From: Hyphomicrobium sp.
Lineage (GTDB): Bacteria; Pseudomonadota; Alphaproteobacteria; Rhizobiales; Hyphomicrobiaceae
Assembly: GCA_003987725.1 (NCBI GenBank)
Contig: RXJH01000006.1
Span: 1-64,000 of the forward strand
Length of the DNA stretch: 64,000 bases
Direction of reading: 5' to 3'
Shown here: positions 46,309 through 55,724 of the stretch, piece after piece
Layout: every line of letters begins with the position of its first letter
Numbering within the stretch: the first letter of the stretch is position 1
Program-made: the position numbers and the translations under genes
Notes under the pieces: generated by a model
Seen by the model: only the letters and a program-made list of their open reading frames with translations
Told to the model about the DNA's origin: nothing
Databases searched by the model: none

Positions 46309-46666
46309 GAGCGTTCCCAGTTTCCCTTCGGGCCTGCTGTCGCGTGCCCGTTCATTTTTATTGTCCTGTCGAACTTAGCATCGGGCCTCCGCGGGAGGAC
46401 ACACGATGCGAGCCCTTTAACCAAATAGCCGTCGTCAACGGTGGAACAGAGGAGTGAGCGCAGACGCCCCTCTGCGTACGCTCCCCTCTGCCACCGGAAA
46501 GGGCATTTGTCGATGCCGGCACAGGGCCATGCCCCGCGAGCGTGTTCCCAGGGTAACTCGGCGCACAGAGTTTCCCTCATCAAACCATCGGCTTGTCGCC
46601 TGCGGAACAGCCCTGCCTCCCTCCCGAACCTAAAGCTCGTCTCCAGGAACACAGGGAGACGACGTC

Positions 46667-47578
46667 ATGTCCGCAGAGATCACCAAGTTAGTGCCCGCCA
46701 CGGCCACCCAGGTAGCTTCGGCCGAGGCCTCCGCCAAGGAGACGACGTATCGCATCCCGGGCGGCAAGGTTGGCGTGTTGCTGATCCACGGTCTCTGCGG
46801 CACCCCCGCCGAAATGCGGTTCGTCGCAATGGGTCTCGCCCGGGCCGGTTACACGGTCCATTGCCCGACGCTCGCTGGACACGGCGGCTCGCGCCAGGAC
46901 ATCGTCAAGACCACATGGCAGGATTGGTATCGCAGCGCCGAAGCGGCACTCGATGAAATCCGCCAGGAGTGCGATACGGTGATCGTCGGCGGCCTCTGCC
47001 TCGGCAGCCTCATCGGCCTCCACCTCGCAGCCAACAATCATGACAAGGTTCAGGGCGTCGCGCTCTTCTCACCGACCCTCTGGATCAATGGCTGGGCGAT
47101 GCCCTGGTATACCAAGCTCTTTTCGCTCGTTCGTTCGCGCTGGATTGCAAACCTGATGCAGTTTCCCGATGCGGCGTCGCTCGGCATCAAATGCCCGCGC
47201 GTCCGGGATTTTGTCCGCGCCGCGCTCGCGGCCTCCGACGGCTCGGATCTCGGCACCGCCGGAACCCCCGGCACCATGGTTCTCGAGCATCGCCGCCTCG
47301 CTTCGGCAGCGAAAAAAATCCTCGGCAAGATCGCTCAGCCCACGCTCATCATCCATTCGCGCGAGGATGATTACGCCAACCTGAACAACGCCGTTTACGT
47401 GCAGGCCAACCTCGCTGCGCCCGCCGATCTCGTTGTGCTGGACGACAGCTATCACATGGTCACGCTGGACAAGCAGCGTCATGTGGTTGTCGAAAAGACG
47501 CGCTCTTTCGTCGAGCGCATCGCAGCGAACGTCAGCACCGCATTGGCGGGCGACTCGGAAGCAATGCAGGCTGCCTGA
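46667..47578 (+). CDS. Alpha/beta hydrolase (carboxylesterase-like) with a Cys nucleophile
   Basis: This 303-residue protein has the hydrolase start VGVLLIHGLCGTPAEM and the acid and base positions HSREDD and DDSYHMVTLD of Est30-type carboxylesterases. The nucleophile elbow, normally G-x-S-x-G, reads G-L-C111-L-G; codon 111 is TGC. A Cys-His-Asp triad occurs in dienelactone hydrolases, and Cys can weaken esterase activity and favour acyl transfer. AGGGAGA precedes the ATG. It is divergent from the FabH-like synthase, so the two may act on related acyl thioesters; this is inference. Confidence 0.88.
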   Translation: MSAEITKLVPATATQVASAEASAKETTYRIPGGKVGVLLIHGLCGTPAEMRFVAMGLARAGYTVHCPTLAGHGGSRQDIVKTTWQDWYRSAEAALDEIRQECDTVIVGGLCLGSLIGLHLAANNHDKVQGVALFSPTLWINGWAMPWYTKLFSLVRSRWIANLMQFPDAASLGIKCPRVRDFVRAALAASDGSDLGTAGTPGTMVLEHRRLASAAKKILGKIAQPTLIIHSREDDYANLNNAVYVQANLAAPADLVVLDDSYHMVTLDKQRHVVVEKTRSFVERIAANVSTALAGDSEAMQAA

Positions 47579-47832
47579 TCGAGAAGAAGACGCGACAAAA
47601 GCAAAATGCGTTCGCACGCTGCGCTTATCGCCACGTCACAAATGCAGCGCGGCTACGCGCTGGTCCATCGAGCCCGAAAGAGCCCGTTTAAACCTGCGAA
47701 GCGCAGCCGCGTCGGGAACCCCAGATACGCGAAACCTCATTCCGGAGCCCGTATACACTTAGCGCAAAATTGGTTGCCATAATGCAAACGTCTCAAATTA
47801 TTGCGGGCCGCGCAGCCGAAATTAATGCGGCC

Positions 47833-48717
47833 TTAATTTTCCGGTCGCCGCAAGAGCCAATAGACGAGCGGCACGGTCAGCGTATGCGGCAGGAGTTTGA
47901 GCGCCAGATAGAAGAAGATATTGGAAATTCCGGGCACGATGACCCGATTGCCGAACATGAAGCCGCGATAGGCACTGCGCGCCACCCTCTCGGCCGACAT
48001 CGAGGGCAATATCAGGCGATAAAGCGATCGCGCGGCGCCCATCTCTTCGTGAAAGTCCGTATCGACGGGCCCCGGCAGAAGTGCCGAGATCCTGACGCCG
48101 CAGCCGGAATATTCGCTCGCGATAGCTTCCGTCAGCGATACGACGTAGGCTTTGCTGGCATAGTAGGCCGCCTGGTTCGGCCCCGGCACGTAAGCCCCGA
48201 GTGACGCGACGTTCAGCACACCGCCCCGTTGGCGCGCCAGCATATCGGGCAGCGCCGCATGCATAAGCCGTGTCACGGTCTCGACATTTATCCCAATCAG
48301 GCGCGAAAGATCGGCTTCCGCGTGACTGAGGAAGGGCCCGGCCAATCCCGTTCCCGCATTATTGACGAGCACGTCGAGATATAGCCCGGCGTCGGTGAGG
48401 CCCCGATTGATCGTGTCCACGGCATCGGGTTGGCTGACGTCACACGCGATCGCCGTGACGATCGGGCCCTTCGATGACTTGAGCTCTCGCACCGCCGCGT
48501 CGAGCTTTGCCGCGTTCCGACCCACGATAACCGTATCACGGCCAGCTTCGAGAAAGCGTCGCGCGAGGGCCAATCCGATGCCGCTCGCCCCGCCCGTAAC
48601 GACAACTGCCGGCCTCAAGTGCGCGACCGCCGTACGAGCTGCCCGGACGTCCTGAGGATCGGCGGGCGACCACCACGGCCAAAAGAGCGACCGCCATGAC
48701 GCCGAACTGTTCTGCAT
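47833..48717 (-). CDS. Short-chain dehydrogenase/reductase
   Basis: This is a classical SDR with the cofactor motif VVVTGGASGIGLALARRF, the stabilising NNAG, Ser in NVASLGAYVPG and the catalytic YYASK. About 50 residues stand before the Rossmann fold, and a hydrophobic C-terminus (FYLALKLLPHTLTVPLVYWLL) suggests membrane association. The ATG at 48717 is preferred to that at 48798. It stands alone; substrate unknown. Confidence 0.85.
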   Translation of the reverse strand: MQNSSASWRSLFWPWWSPADPQDVRAARTAVAHLRPAVVVTGGASGIGLALARRFLEAGRDTVIVGRNAAKLDAAVRELKSSKGPIVTAIACDVSQPDAVDTINRGLTDAGLYLDVLVNNAGTGLAGPFLSHAEADLSRLIGINVETVTRLMHAALPDMLARQRGGVLNVASLGAYVPGPNQAAYYASKAYVVSLTEAIASEYSGCGVRISALLPGPVDTDFHEEMGAARSLYRLILPSMSAERVARSAYRGFMFGNRVIVPGISNIFFYLALKLLPHTLTVPLVYWLLRRPEN

Positions 48718-49010
48718 GTCTAAAGTGACACCTGTACACTTTCCAATATCAAAGCCGAGCGTAAGGATCCCGCCTCCGGCCCGCAAGGCAGTTAACATCG
48801 ATCACGGGCGCGGACCCTCACCGCATTCACCGATCCGACACAAAGAACCAATCGACGATTGCGGCGGCCGACCTTGAATGCGCCCCACACAAACCAAAAT
48901 TCTCCCCCTCTTTCATGCAAACCCTTATAAGCGCTCTGGGTTGACGAACGCGGTCAGGGCGCGGCGACAGGGGAATTCGAGAGGCAATTGCCAGATCCTC
49001 GAAAGAGCGG

Positions 49011-51314
49011 GTGGGAAACGTGCAACCGGTATTGTCTGGAGTTTTCGCGAAGGCGCGTCGTCTGAAGCCAATCACATCTGCAGTTGCAGCATTCGGCGCC
49101 GCTCTCGCCGCAGCCGGAACTCTGGCGCCGGCGATCGCACATGCAGCGGAAGATGCGGAAGCGGCCCAGCGTCCGCCCCTCATCATGCAGATCTTCGTCA
49201 CGACGAAAAGCGACGACTGCTACGACAGCGGACAATTGACGGCAATCAAGCGCCTTACGACACTTGCCCAACACCGCATCAATCGCGATGGCGGCATCGC
49301 CGGCCGTAGAATTCTCGTAAACATTCTCGACGACCAACGCACACAGCAGAAAACGACTGAGAACTTGGCAGCCGCAATCGCCGATCCGCAGACGATTGCG
49401 ATGATCGGCCTCACGAATGCAACGCGCGCCAAGGCGGCCTTCGATGCGAACGGCAAAGAGCTGAAAGCGAGCGGCATCCCGTTCGTGTCAGACATCTCCG
49501 TGAATGACATCATAAAAGACTACCCCAACGTCTTCACGACGCGCGCCTCCGAGGACGAGGAACGATTGCCCGTAATCGCCGAGTTCGTGAAACAATCGCA
49601 CTTCGAGCGGCCGGCTTTCATCGGCATCCAATCCGCACTCGCCAGCACCAACCTCGGCGATGACCTGAACAAATACCTCGCCGGAGGCCTGACCGGCGAC
49701 CATCGCTTGCAACTCGTGGCCGACAAGCTCGATCCAGCCGAAGTCGCCGCCGCCATCGCCGATTTGAAATCCAAGAACGTTGGTATCGTCTTCCTCGCCG
49801 TCGGCGGCGACCGCTTGAAAGACGTCGTGAAACAGTTTCAGGATGCTGGCTTCACGCCACCGCTGTTCGTGTCAGGCCGCATCGATGCGCTGGCAAGCAA
49901 GGGGCGAGATGCCTATCCAAACGACGCCTATCAGCTCGCCTGGGACGGGTTGCCGGACGTCTACAGCGAGAGATTGCGCGAACTCACCTGGAGCACGGCG
50001 TCTCCCGAACAGTGGATCTTCGAGGGCAGGAAGAATGCGAGTGCTCCCGGCTGGAAGGACGGAACCTGCAAACCGCGGGACGAGGATATTCCGCTCAACG
50101 TCCTCGATAACGACAATATGCGTGCCCTGTCGGCCGGCACACAATACGCCGATATCGTGAGCCTGATTGCTGAGGCGGCGCGCTCAGCCGAGGTGACGGC
50201 CGCAATCCCCGACGTTCGCAAGCTGATCGTCGAACAGCTTGGCACTGCTTATGCGCCCGGACGTGGCATCTTCAAGGGACAGTTCGACAACTGGTCGTTC
50301 CAGCCCGCATCCCGCGCCGCAGCCCGCACGCCGATGATTCTCATGCTGCCGCGTGGCCGCGGTCAGACTCAACTCGCTCCGTTTCAATTCCTGCATTTGC
50401 GCGATCAGAGCCTGCAGCGGATCGATACGCTTTACGCCGACATCGACCTCATTCGCGCGGAACGCATCGACGACACCGACAAAACATTCTTCGCGGACTT
50501 CTATCTCTCGATGAACGACCGCGGTGGCGCATCGATCGAGCAGATCGAGTTCGCAAACGCCTATTTGGAGCCCGGCTCGAACGATCGTCAGATAACCGTG
50601 CGCGCGCTGCACGACGGCGGTCAAAGCGCCGCCTACCCGGATCACATGAAGATCTATCAGGTTACGGGCAAGTTCGTGTATTCGCCGGATCTCAGAAACT
50701 ATCCGTTCGATACGCAGCGCTTTTCGATCGATCTCCGTCCGAAGAGCGGCAACACCCCGTTCATCGTGCAACCGCCGCCGCTAAAAGTGCGCGACCATGT
50801 GGTGACCGTCGATGGCTGGGACCCGAAGGACCAATACGTCGGATACGACCAGGACTTCGTGCGCACGGTTGACGCGCAAACGCTGGAGCCAAGCGTCTTT
50901 CCTTTTTATAAGGCAAGCTTCGTCTGGCTGATGAAACGCGAAACGACGGATTACTTTCTTCGCGTCGTCGTGCCGTTGGGCTTCATCTTGATCATCGCGT
51001 ATCTGTCGATTTTCATCTCGACCCATCACTTCGAGGCGATCGTGACCATACAGGTGACGGCATTGCTGTCCGCCGTCGCGTTGTATCTCGCGCTTCCAAA
51101 GCTCGACGCCAACACCGAGACGCTTTCGGACCGGATGTTCCTATTCACCTATCTGATGCTGAGCGTGATCATCGCCATCACGATAGCGCGCGAGAACAAG
51201 AGGATCGAACCGGTTCGGTGGCTGAGAAGAGGACTCGTATTTCTTCACATCGTCGCCGTCCCGGGAGCGGTCGCGGCGATGGCCTATTACGTCTATCTGG
51301 CAAGCATCGCTTAG
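49011..51314 (+). CDS. Fusion of a type I periplasmic binding protein with a pentameric ligand-gated ion channel
   Basis: The 767-residue protein has a signal peptide (ending ...PAIAHA), then a leucine/amide-type periplasmic binding domain (about 55-450: TTLAQHRINRDGGIAGR, AMIGLTNATRAKAAFDANGK, ALASTNLGDDLNKYL). From about 465 it matches prokaryotic pro-loop receptors such as GLIC: beta-sandwich start RIDTLYADIDLIRAERIDD, TFFADFYLSMNDRG, the pro-loop SPDLRNYPFDTQRF (Pro565), then four helices from about 647: M1 LRVVVPLGFILIIAYLSIF, M2 HFEAIVTIQVTALLSAVALY, M3 DRMFLFTYLMLSVIIAITIA, and M4 near the end. It should form a pentameric inner-membrane channel facing the periplasm, gated by ligand at the channel or the extra domain. 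The start is GTG at 49011. It stands alone. Confidence 0.88.
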   Translation: MGNVQPVLSGVFAKARRLKPITSAVAAFGAALAAAGTLAPAIAHAAEDAEAAQRPPLIMQIFVTTKSDDCYDSGQLTAIKRLTTLAQHRINRDGGIAGRRILVNILDDQRTQQKTTENLAAAIADPQTIAMIGLTNATRAKAAFDANGKELKASGIPFVSDISVNDIIKDYPNVFTTRASEDEERLPVIAEFVKQSHFERPAFIGIQSALASTNLGDDLNKYLAGGLTGDHRLQLVADKLDPAEVAAAIADLKSKNVGIVFLAVGGDRLKDVVKQFQDAGFTPPLFVSGRIDALASKGRDAYPNDAYQLAWDGLPDVYSERLRELTWSTASPEQWIFEGRKNASAPGWKDGTCKPRDEDIPLNVLDNDNMRALSAGTQYADIVSLIAEAARSAEVTAAIPDVRKLIVEQLGTAYAPGRGIFKGQFDNWSFQPASRAAARTPMILMLPRGRGQTQLAPFQFLHLRDQSLQRIDTLYADIDLIRAERIDDTDKTFFADFYLSMNDRGGASIEQIEFANAYLEPGSNDRQITVRALHDGGQSAAYPDHMKIYQVTGKFVYSPDLRNYPFDTQRFSIDLRPKSGNTPFIVQPPPLKVRDHVVTVDGWDPKDQYVGYDQDFVRTVDAQTLEPSVFPFYKASFVWLMKRETTDYFLRVVVPLGFILIIAYLSIFISTHHFEAIVTIQVTALLSAVALYLALPKLDANTETLSDRMFLFTYLMLSVIIAITIARENKRIEPVRWLRRGLVFLHIVAVPGAVAAMAYYVYLASIA

Positions 51315-51334
51315 AACCGCGGCTGCATATCCGC

Positions 51335-52258
51335 TCAGAACAAGGCGCTTTCGGCGCGAACCCTTTTTAGAACTTCGGTGAAGGCCGCCACCGCTGGATT
51401 GCGCGATTGCGCTGCACCCGCGCGCCCGCCGAAAATTGCGACCAGATCCCACCGGATCACGGGCTTCCTGAGCGCCGTGAATCCGATCTTCGGCGCAGTC
51501 GAGTGTGCAGCCCGCGCCGTAACGAACGTGTGAGGCACGAGAGCGATGCCGAAGCCGCGCGCAACGAGATCCAGAAGCACCTGGACATCGCCGACCTCGA
51601 GCGCCGTCTTCCGCGAGACGTTGATCGATGCGAACGCGCGGTCGACGATGCGCCGCGTTCCCTGGTCGAGCTGAAAATCGACGAAGGTTTCGCCGGCGAG
51701 ACTGTGCAGGGAAACGCATTCGCGGCCCGCAAGCGGATGATCGAGAGGATGGACCACGATCAGCCGGTCCGACGCGATCGGCATCGACACGATCTCGCGG
51801 CTCTTTTCATACAGGGGCAGGAAGGCCAGATCGATGTTGCCGTCCTTCACCTTTCCCATGAGGTTGGCCGCCGTGCTGTGACAAAGTCGGATTTCGACGT
51901 CCGGATGCAGCGCCCGAAATTCCCCGAGCAACAGCGGGAGATCGAAAAAGGCATTGAGGCTCGCGCACGTTCCAATGCTCAATGACCCGCGCTCCAGTCC
52001 ATTGATGGCCGCGACGGCGCGACGCGCCTCTTGCGCCCCCGCGATAATCTGAAGCGCTTTCTCGTAAAGCACCCGACCTGCGACAGTCAGCTCGACGCGG
52101 CGCGTCGTGCGCACGAAGAGCGCGGCGCCCATCTCCTGCTCGAGAGCTCGAATAGAGGCCGAAAGTCCCGACTGAACAATATTCATCCGCCTTGCCGCGC
52201 GGGTGAAATGCTGCTCTTCCGCCGCAGCAACGAAATGCTCGAGTTGCTTGAGGTCCAT
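51335..52258 (-). CDS. LysR-type regulator of the RND pump
   Basis: This 307-residue regulator has the N-terminal helix-turn-helix MDLKQLEHFVAAAEEQHFTR, continuing MNIVQSGLSASIRALEQEMG, and a periplasmic-binding-like effector domain. The ATG at 52258 is the family start; the longer frame adds 16 residues of no similarity. It is divergent from the RND transporter across about 280 bases, the usual place for its regulator. No inverted repeat of the LysR T-N11-A kind could be chosen with confidence. Confidence 0.87.
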   Translation of the reverse strand: MDLKQLEHFVAAAEEQHFTRAARRMNIVQSGLSASIRALEQEMGAALFVRTTRRVELTVAGRVLYEKALQIIAGAQEARRAVAAINGLERGSLSIGTCASLNAFFDLPLLLGEFRALHPDVEIRLCHSTAANLMGKVKDGNIDLAFLPLYEKSREIVSMPIASDRLIVVHPLDHPLAGRECVSLHSLAGETFVDFQLDQGTRRIVDRAFASINVSRKTALEVGDVQVLLDLVARGFGIALVPHTFVTARAAHSTAPKIGFTALRKPVIRWDLVAIFGGRAGAAQSRNPAVAAFTEVLKRVRAESALF

Positions 52259-52535
52259 GATTAGTCGCCGATTAATCCATAAAATAGAATAATAGCATCC
52301 CAACATACTATTGGACAGATCAGCCGTAGAACCCCATTTGTGGCAGTTCGAACTACTTCCTCAATGTCTTCGCTGAAGAGATTCGAAACTGATCGCGCGC
52401 GATAATCGAGACCGTGCGCTTTCGTCGCTTATAGATGACGCATTTCTACAAACGGAACCCAAGATCTCGTCAGTTTCGGAATGGGGCGGGAGCCGGTTTC
52501 TAATTTTTAGCCGGCGGTGTGGAGATTTCTGAAGC

Positions 52536-55500
52536 ATGGCTGCACTGGTGCGCATAGCGCTGCGATCGCCATACACGTTTGTCGTGTTGGCGTTGCTCAT
52601 TCTGCTCACCGGCAGTTTGGCCGCCGTTCGCACGCCGGTCGACATCTTCCCCGATATTCGCATTCCCGTCATCGCCACCGTTTGGGGGTACACTGGGCTT
52701 CCGCCCGACGAGATGGCCGGTCGAATGGTTACGCCGTTCGAGCGCGTTCTGACGACGACCGTCAACGACATTCAGCATATCGAGGCGAACTCGTATAACG
52801 GCATCGGCGTCGTCAAAATCTTCTTCCAGCCTGGGGCCGATATTCGCACCGCCAACGCGCAGGTGACGGCAGTATCTCAGACACTGCTGAAACAGTTGCC
52901 GCCCGGCTCAACGCCGCCACTCATCCTGAATTACAGCGCCTCGACCGTTCCGATCGTGCAGTTGGCACTCGGCGGCGACGGCTTGACGGAACAGAATTTA
53001 TCCGACCTCGGGCTGAACAACATTCGCACGCGGCTCGTGACGGTGCCGGGCGCCGCCGTCCCCTATCCGTTCGGCGGCAAGACGCGACAGATCCAGATCG
53101 ATCTCGACGATACAGCCCTCCACGCCAAGGGCCTTTCCGCTCAAGACGTTTCAAATGCCTTCGCCGCACAGAACCTGATCAATCCGGTCGGCACCCAGAA
53201 AATCGGCAGCACCGAATACACGATGCAGCTGAACAACGCCCCATCGGACATCAATGCGTTGGGCGACCTACCGATCAAGGCCGTCAACGGCGCGATGGTC
53301 TACATCCGCGACGTGGCGCATGTCCGCGACGGAAATCCTCCGCAGCAGAATATCGTGCATGTCAACGGCAACCGCTCGGTGTTGTTGTCGGTGCTGAAGA
53401 ACGGTGCGGTATCCACGCTTGCGATCATTCAGGGCGTCAAAGACAAAATCCAGGAAATCAAACCCGGCCTGCCTGACGCGCTGACGATCTCGATGCTCGG
53501 CGATCAATCCGTCTTCGTCCGCGCCGCTGTCCAAAACGTCATTCACGAAGGCGTCCTTGCCGCGGCCTTGACCAGCGTGATGATCCTTCTTTTCTTGGGC
53601 AGCATGCGGTCGACGGTCATTATCGCGACCTCTATTCCACTCGCTGTATTGGCCTCCGTCGCGATGCTTTCGGCGCTCGGGGAAACCTTGAACGTCATGA
53701 CGCTCGGCGGCCTGGCGCTCGCCGTCGGCATCCTCGTGGACGAAGCGACGGTGACGATCGAAAACATCAACTACCATCTCGAGCAGGGGAAGGACGTCGA
53801 AACCGCTATTCTCGACGGCGCCGATCAGATCGCGACACCCGCGTTCGTATCGATGCTGTGCATTTGTATCGTCTTCGTCCCGATGTTCTTCCTGGAAGGC
53901 GTGGCGCGCTTTCTGTTTGTCCCGATGGCGGAAGCCGTCGTGTTTGCCATGGTCGCGTCATTCATCCTGTCGCGCACGCTCGTCCCGACCATGGCCAAAT
54001 ACCTGCTGAAGCCGCACGATCACCACGCGTCGACGAGACCGACTCGCAATCCGTTCGTTCTGCTCCAGCGCGGATTCGAATATCACTTCGAGAAAATGCG
54101 CGTCGGCTATCACAACCTGCTCGAAAGCGCGTTAGCACACCGAACGATCGTCCTGATATTCGCGTTCGGATTCATCGCGGCGTCGTTCTTTCTGACGCCC
54201 TACCTCGGCCGCAACTTCTTTCCAGCCGTCGATTCAGGCCAGATTTTGATGCACGTGCGGCTCGACGTCGGCACGCGCGTCGAAGAGAGCGCCCGTCAAT
54301 TCGCGCAAATTCAAGATGTCATTCGCGAAGTCATAGCGCCGGAAGATCTGGGCGCTATGGTCGACAACATCGGTATACCGGTGAGCGGCATCAACCTGAC
54401 GTATAACAATACGGGCGTGATTGGCCCGCAGGATGGTGACATTCAAGTGGCGCTCAACCCTGGGCATCGCCCGACACCGGAATACGTCAAAGCCCTTCGC
54501 GATGAGCTTCCGAAGCGCTTTCCTGGAGCGACCTTCTCGTTCCTCCCCGCCGATATCGTCAGCCAGATTTTGAATTTTGGCGCGCCGACGCCGATCGATC
54601 TTCAGATTAGATCACCGAAGCTCGGTCCGGCCTTCGATTATGCCGAAAAGATTTTGCGGCAGATCAAGCTCATTCCGGGCGTGGCCGACGCGCGCATCCA
54701 GCAATCGCGGGCGAACCCGGGTTTCAAGGTCAACGTCGATCGTTCGCGCGCACAATACGTCGGCGTTACGGAGAAAGACGTCACCGCAAGCTTGAGCACG
54801 AGTCTCGCCGGCACGAGCCAAGTCAATCCGACCTACTGGCTCAATCCGAGCAACGGCGTCTCCTATCCGATCGTCATTCAGACGCCGCAATACAAGCTCG
54901 ATAGTTTGCGCTCGCTGCAGAACCTGCCGATCACCTCCGGCCAAACGTCGGCGCCGCAAATTCTCGGCGCGGTTGCCGACATCGATCGCACGATGACGAA
55001 CGCCGTCGTCTCGCAGTACGATATTCAATCCATGGTTCAGATCCTGACGACGACGGAAGGGCGCGACCTCGGCGCCGTCGCGGCCGACATTCAGAAGGTC
55101 GTCGATGAGACCAAATCCGACCTTCCCAAAGGCGCGACCGCCGTTCTCCTCGGGCAGGTCCAAACGATGAATAGCGCCTATGCCGGAATGTTGTTCGGAC
55201 TGCTCGGCGCCATCGTGCTTATATACCTGCTGATTGTCGTGAACTTCCAATCCTGGGGCGATCCGCTGGTGATCATCATGTCGCTTCCGGCGGCGCTCGT
55301 CGGTATTGTCTGGATGTTGTTCGTCACGGGAACGACGCTGTCGGTGCCCGCCCTGACCGGAGCCATCATGTGCATGGGCGTCGCGACCGCTAACGCGGTT
55401 CTGGTCGTCAGCTTCGCGCGCGAACGCCTTGCCGAGCATGGCGATCCAATCCTGGCCGCACTCGAGTCGGGCTTCGTCCGTATCCGTCCCGTTCTGATGA

Positions 55501-55724
55501 CTGCGCTCGCTATGGTTATCGGCATGGCGCCGATGGCATTGGGCCTCGGCGAAGGCGGTGAGCAGAACGCTCCGTTAGGTCGCGCGGTAATCGGCGGTCT
55601 CATATTCGCGACAGCAGCGACATTATTCATCGTACCGATCATTTTCAGCCTGATGCACCGGCGGAAGTCTGCTAGTTCATCGTCGCCGCAAGGTGCAGTT
55701 CCGGGAGAATTCCATGCTGCCTGA
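52536..55724 (+). CDS. RND-family efflux transporter
   Basis: This 1062-residue inner-membrane pump has the RND duplication: helices at the N-terminus, two large periplasmic loops, and central and C-terminal helix bundles (LTSVMILLFLGSMRSTVIIA, VGILVDEATVTIENI, and LIYLLIVVNFQSWGDPLVII). In the proton-relay helix, VDEA stands where HAE-1 pumps have Asp-Asp. Helix 10 reads MCMGVATANAVLVVSFA. The gene precedes its membrane-fusion partner, the reverse of the common order. No outer-membrane factor gene is in the window, so a TolC-type partner is encoded elsewhere. Confidence 0.92.
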   Translation: MAALVRIALRSPYTFVVLALLILLTGSLAAVRTPVDIFPDIRIPVIATVWGYTGLPPDEMAGRMVTPFERVLTTTVNDIQHIEANSYNGIGVVKIFFQPGADIRTANAQVTAVSQTLLKQLPPGSTPPLILNYSASTVPIVQLALGGDGLTEQNLSDLGLNNIRTRLVTVPGAAVPYPFGGKTRQIQIDLDDTALHAKGLSAQDVSNAFAAQNLINPVGTQKIGSTEYTMQLNNAPSDINALGDLPIKAVNGAMVYIRDVAHVRDGNPPQQNIVHVNGNRSVLLSVLKNGAVSTLAIIQGVKDKIQEIKPGLPDALTISMLGDQSVFVRAAVQNVIHEGVLAAALTSVMILLFLGSMRSTVIIATSIPLAVLASVAMLSALGETLNVMTLGGLALAVGILVDEATVTIENINYHLEQGKDVETAILDGADQIATPAFVSMLCICIVFVPMFFLEGVARFLFVPMAEAVVFAMVASFILSRTLVPTMAKYLLKPHDHHASTRPTRNPFVLLQRGFEYHFEKMRVGYHNLLESALAHRTIVLIFAFGFIAASFFLTPYLGRNFFPAVDSGQILMHVRLDVGTRVEESARQFAQIQDVIREVIAPEDLGAMVDNIGIPVSGINLTYNNTGVIGPQDGDIQVALNPGHRPTPEYVKALRDELPKRFPGATFSFLPADIVSQILNFGAPTPIDLQIRSPKLGPAFDYAEKILRQIKLIPGVADARIQQSRANPGFKVNVDRSRAQYVGVTEKDVTASLSTSLAGTSQVNPTYWLNPSNGVSYPIVIQTPQYKLDSLRSLQNLPITSGQTSAPQILGAVADIDRTMTNAVVSQYDIQSMVQILTTTEGRDLGAVAADIQKVVDETKSDLPKGATAVLLGQVQTMNSAYAGMLFGLLGAIVLIYLLIVVNFQSWGDPLVIIMSLPAALVGIVWMLFVTGTTLSVPALTGAIMCMGVATANAVLVVSFARERLAEHGDPILAALESGFVRIRPVLMTALAMVIGMAPMALGLGEGGEQNAPLGRAVIGGLIFATAATLFIVPIIFSLMHRRKSASSSSPQGAVPGEFHAA

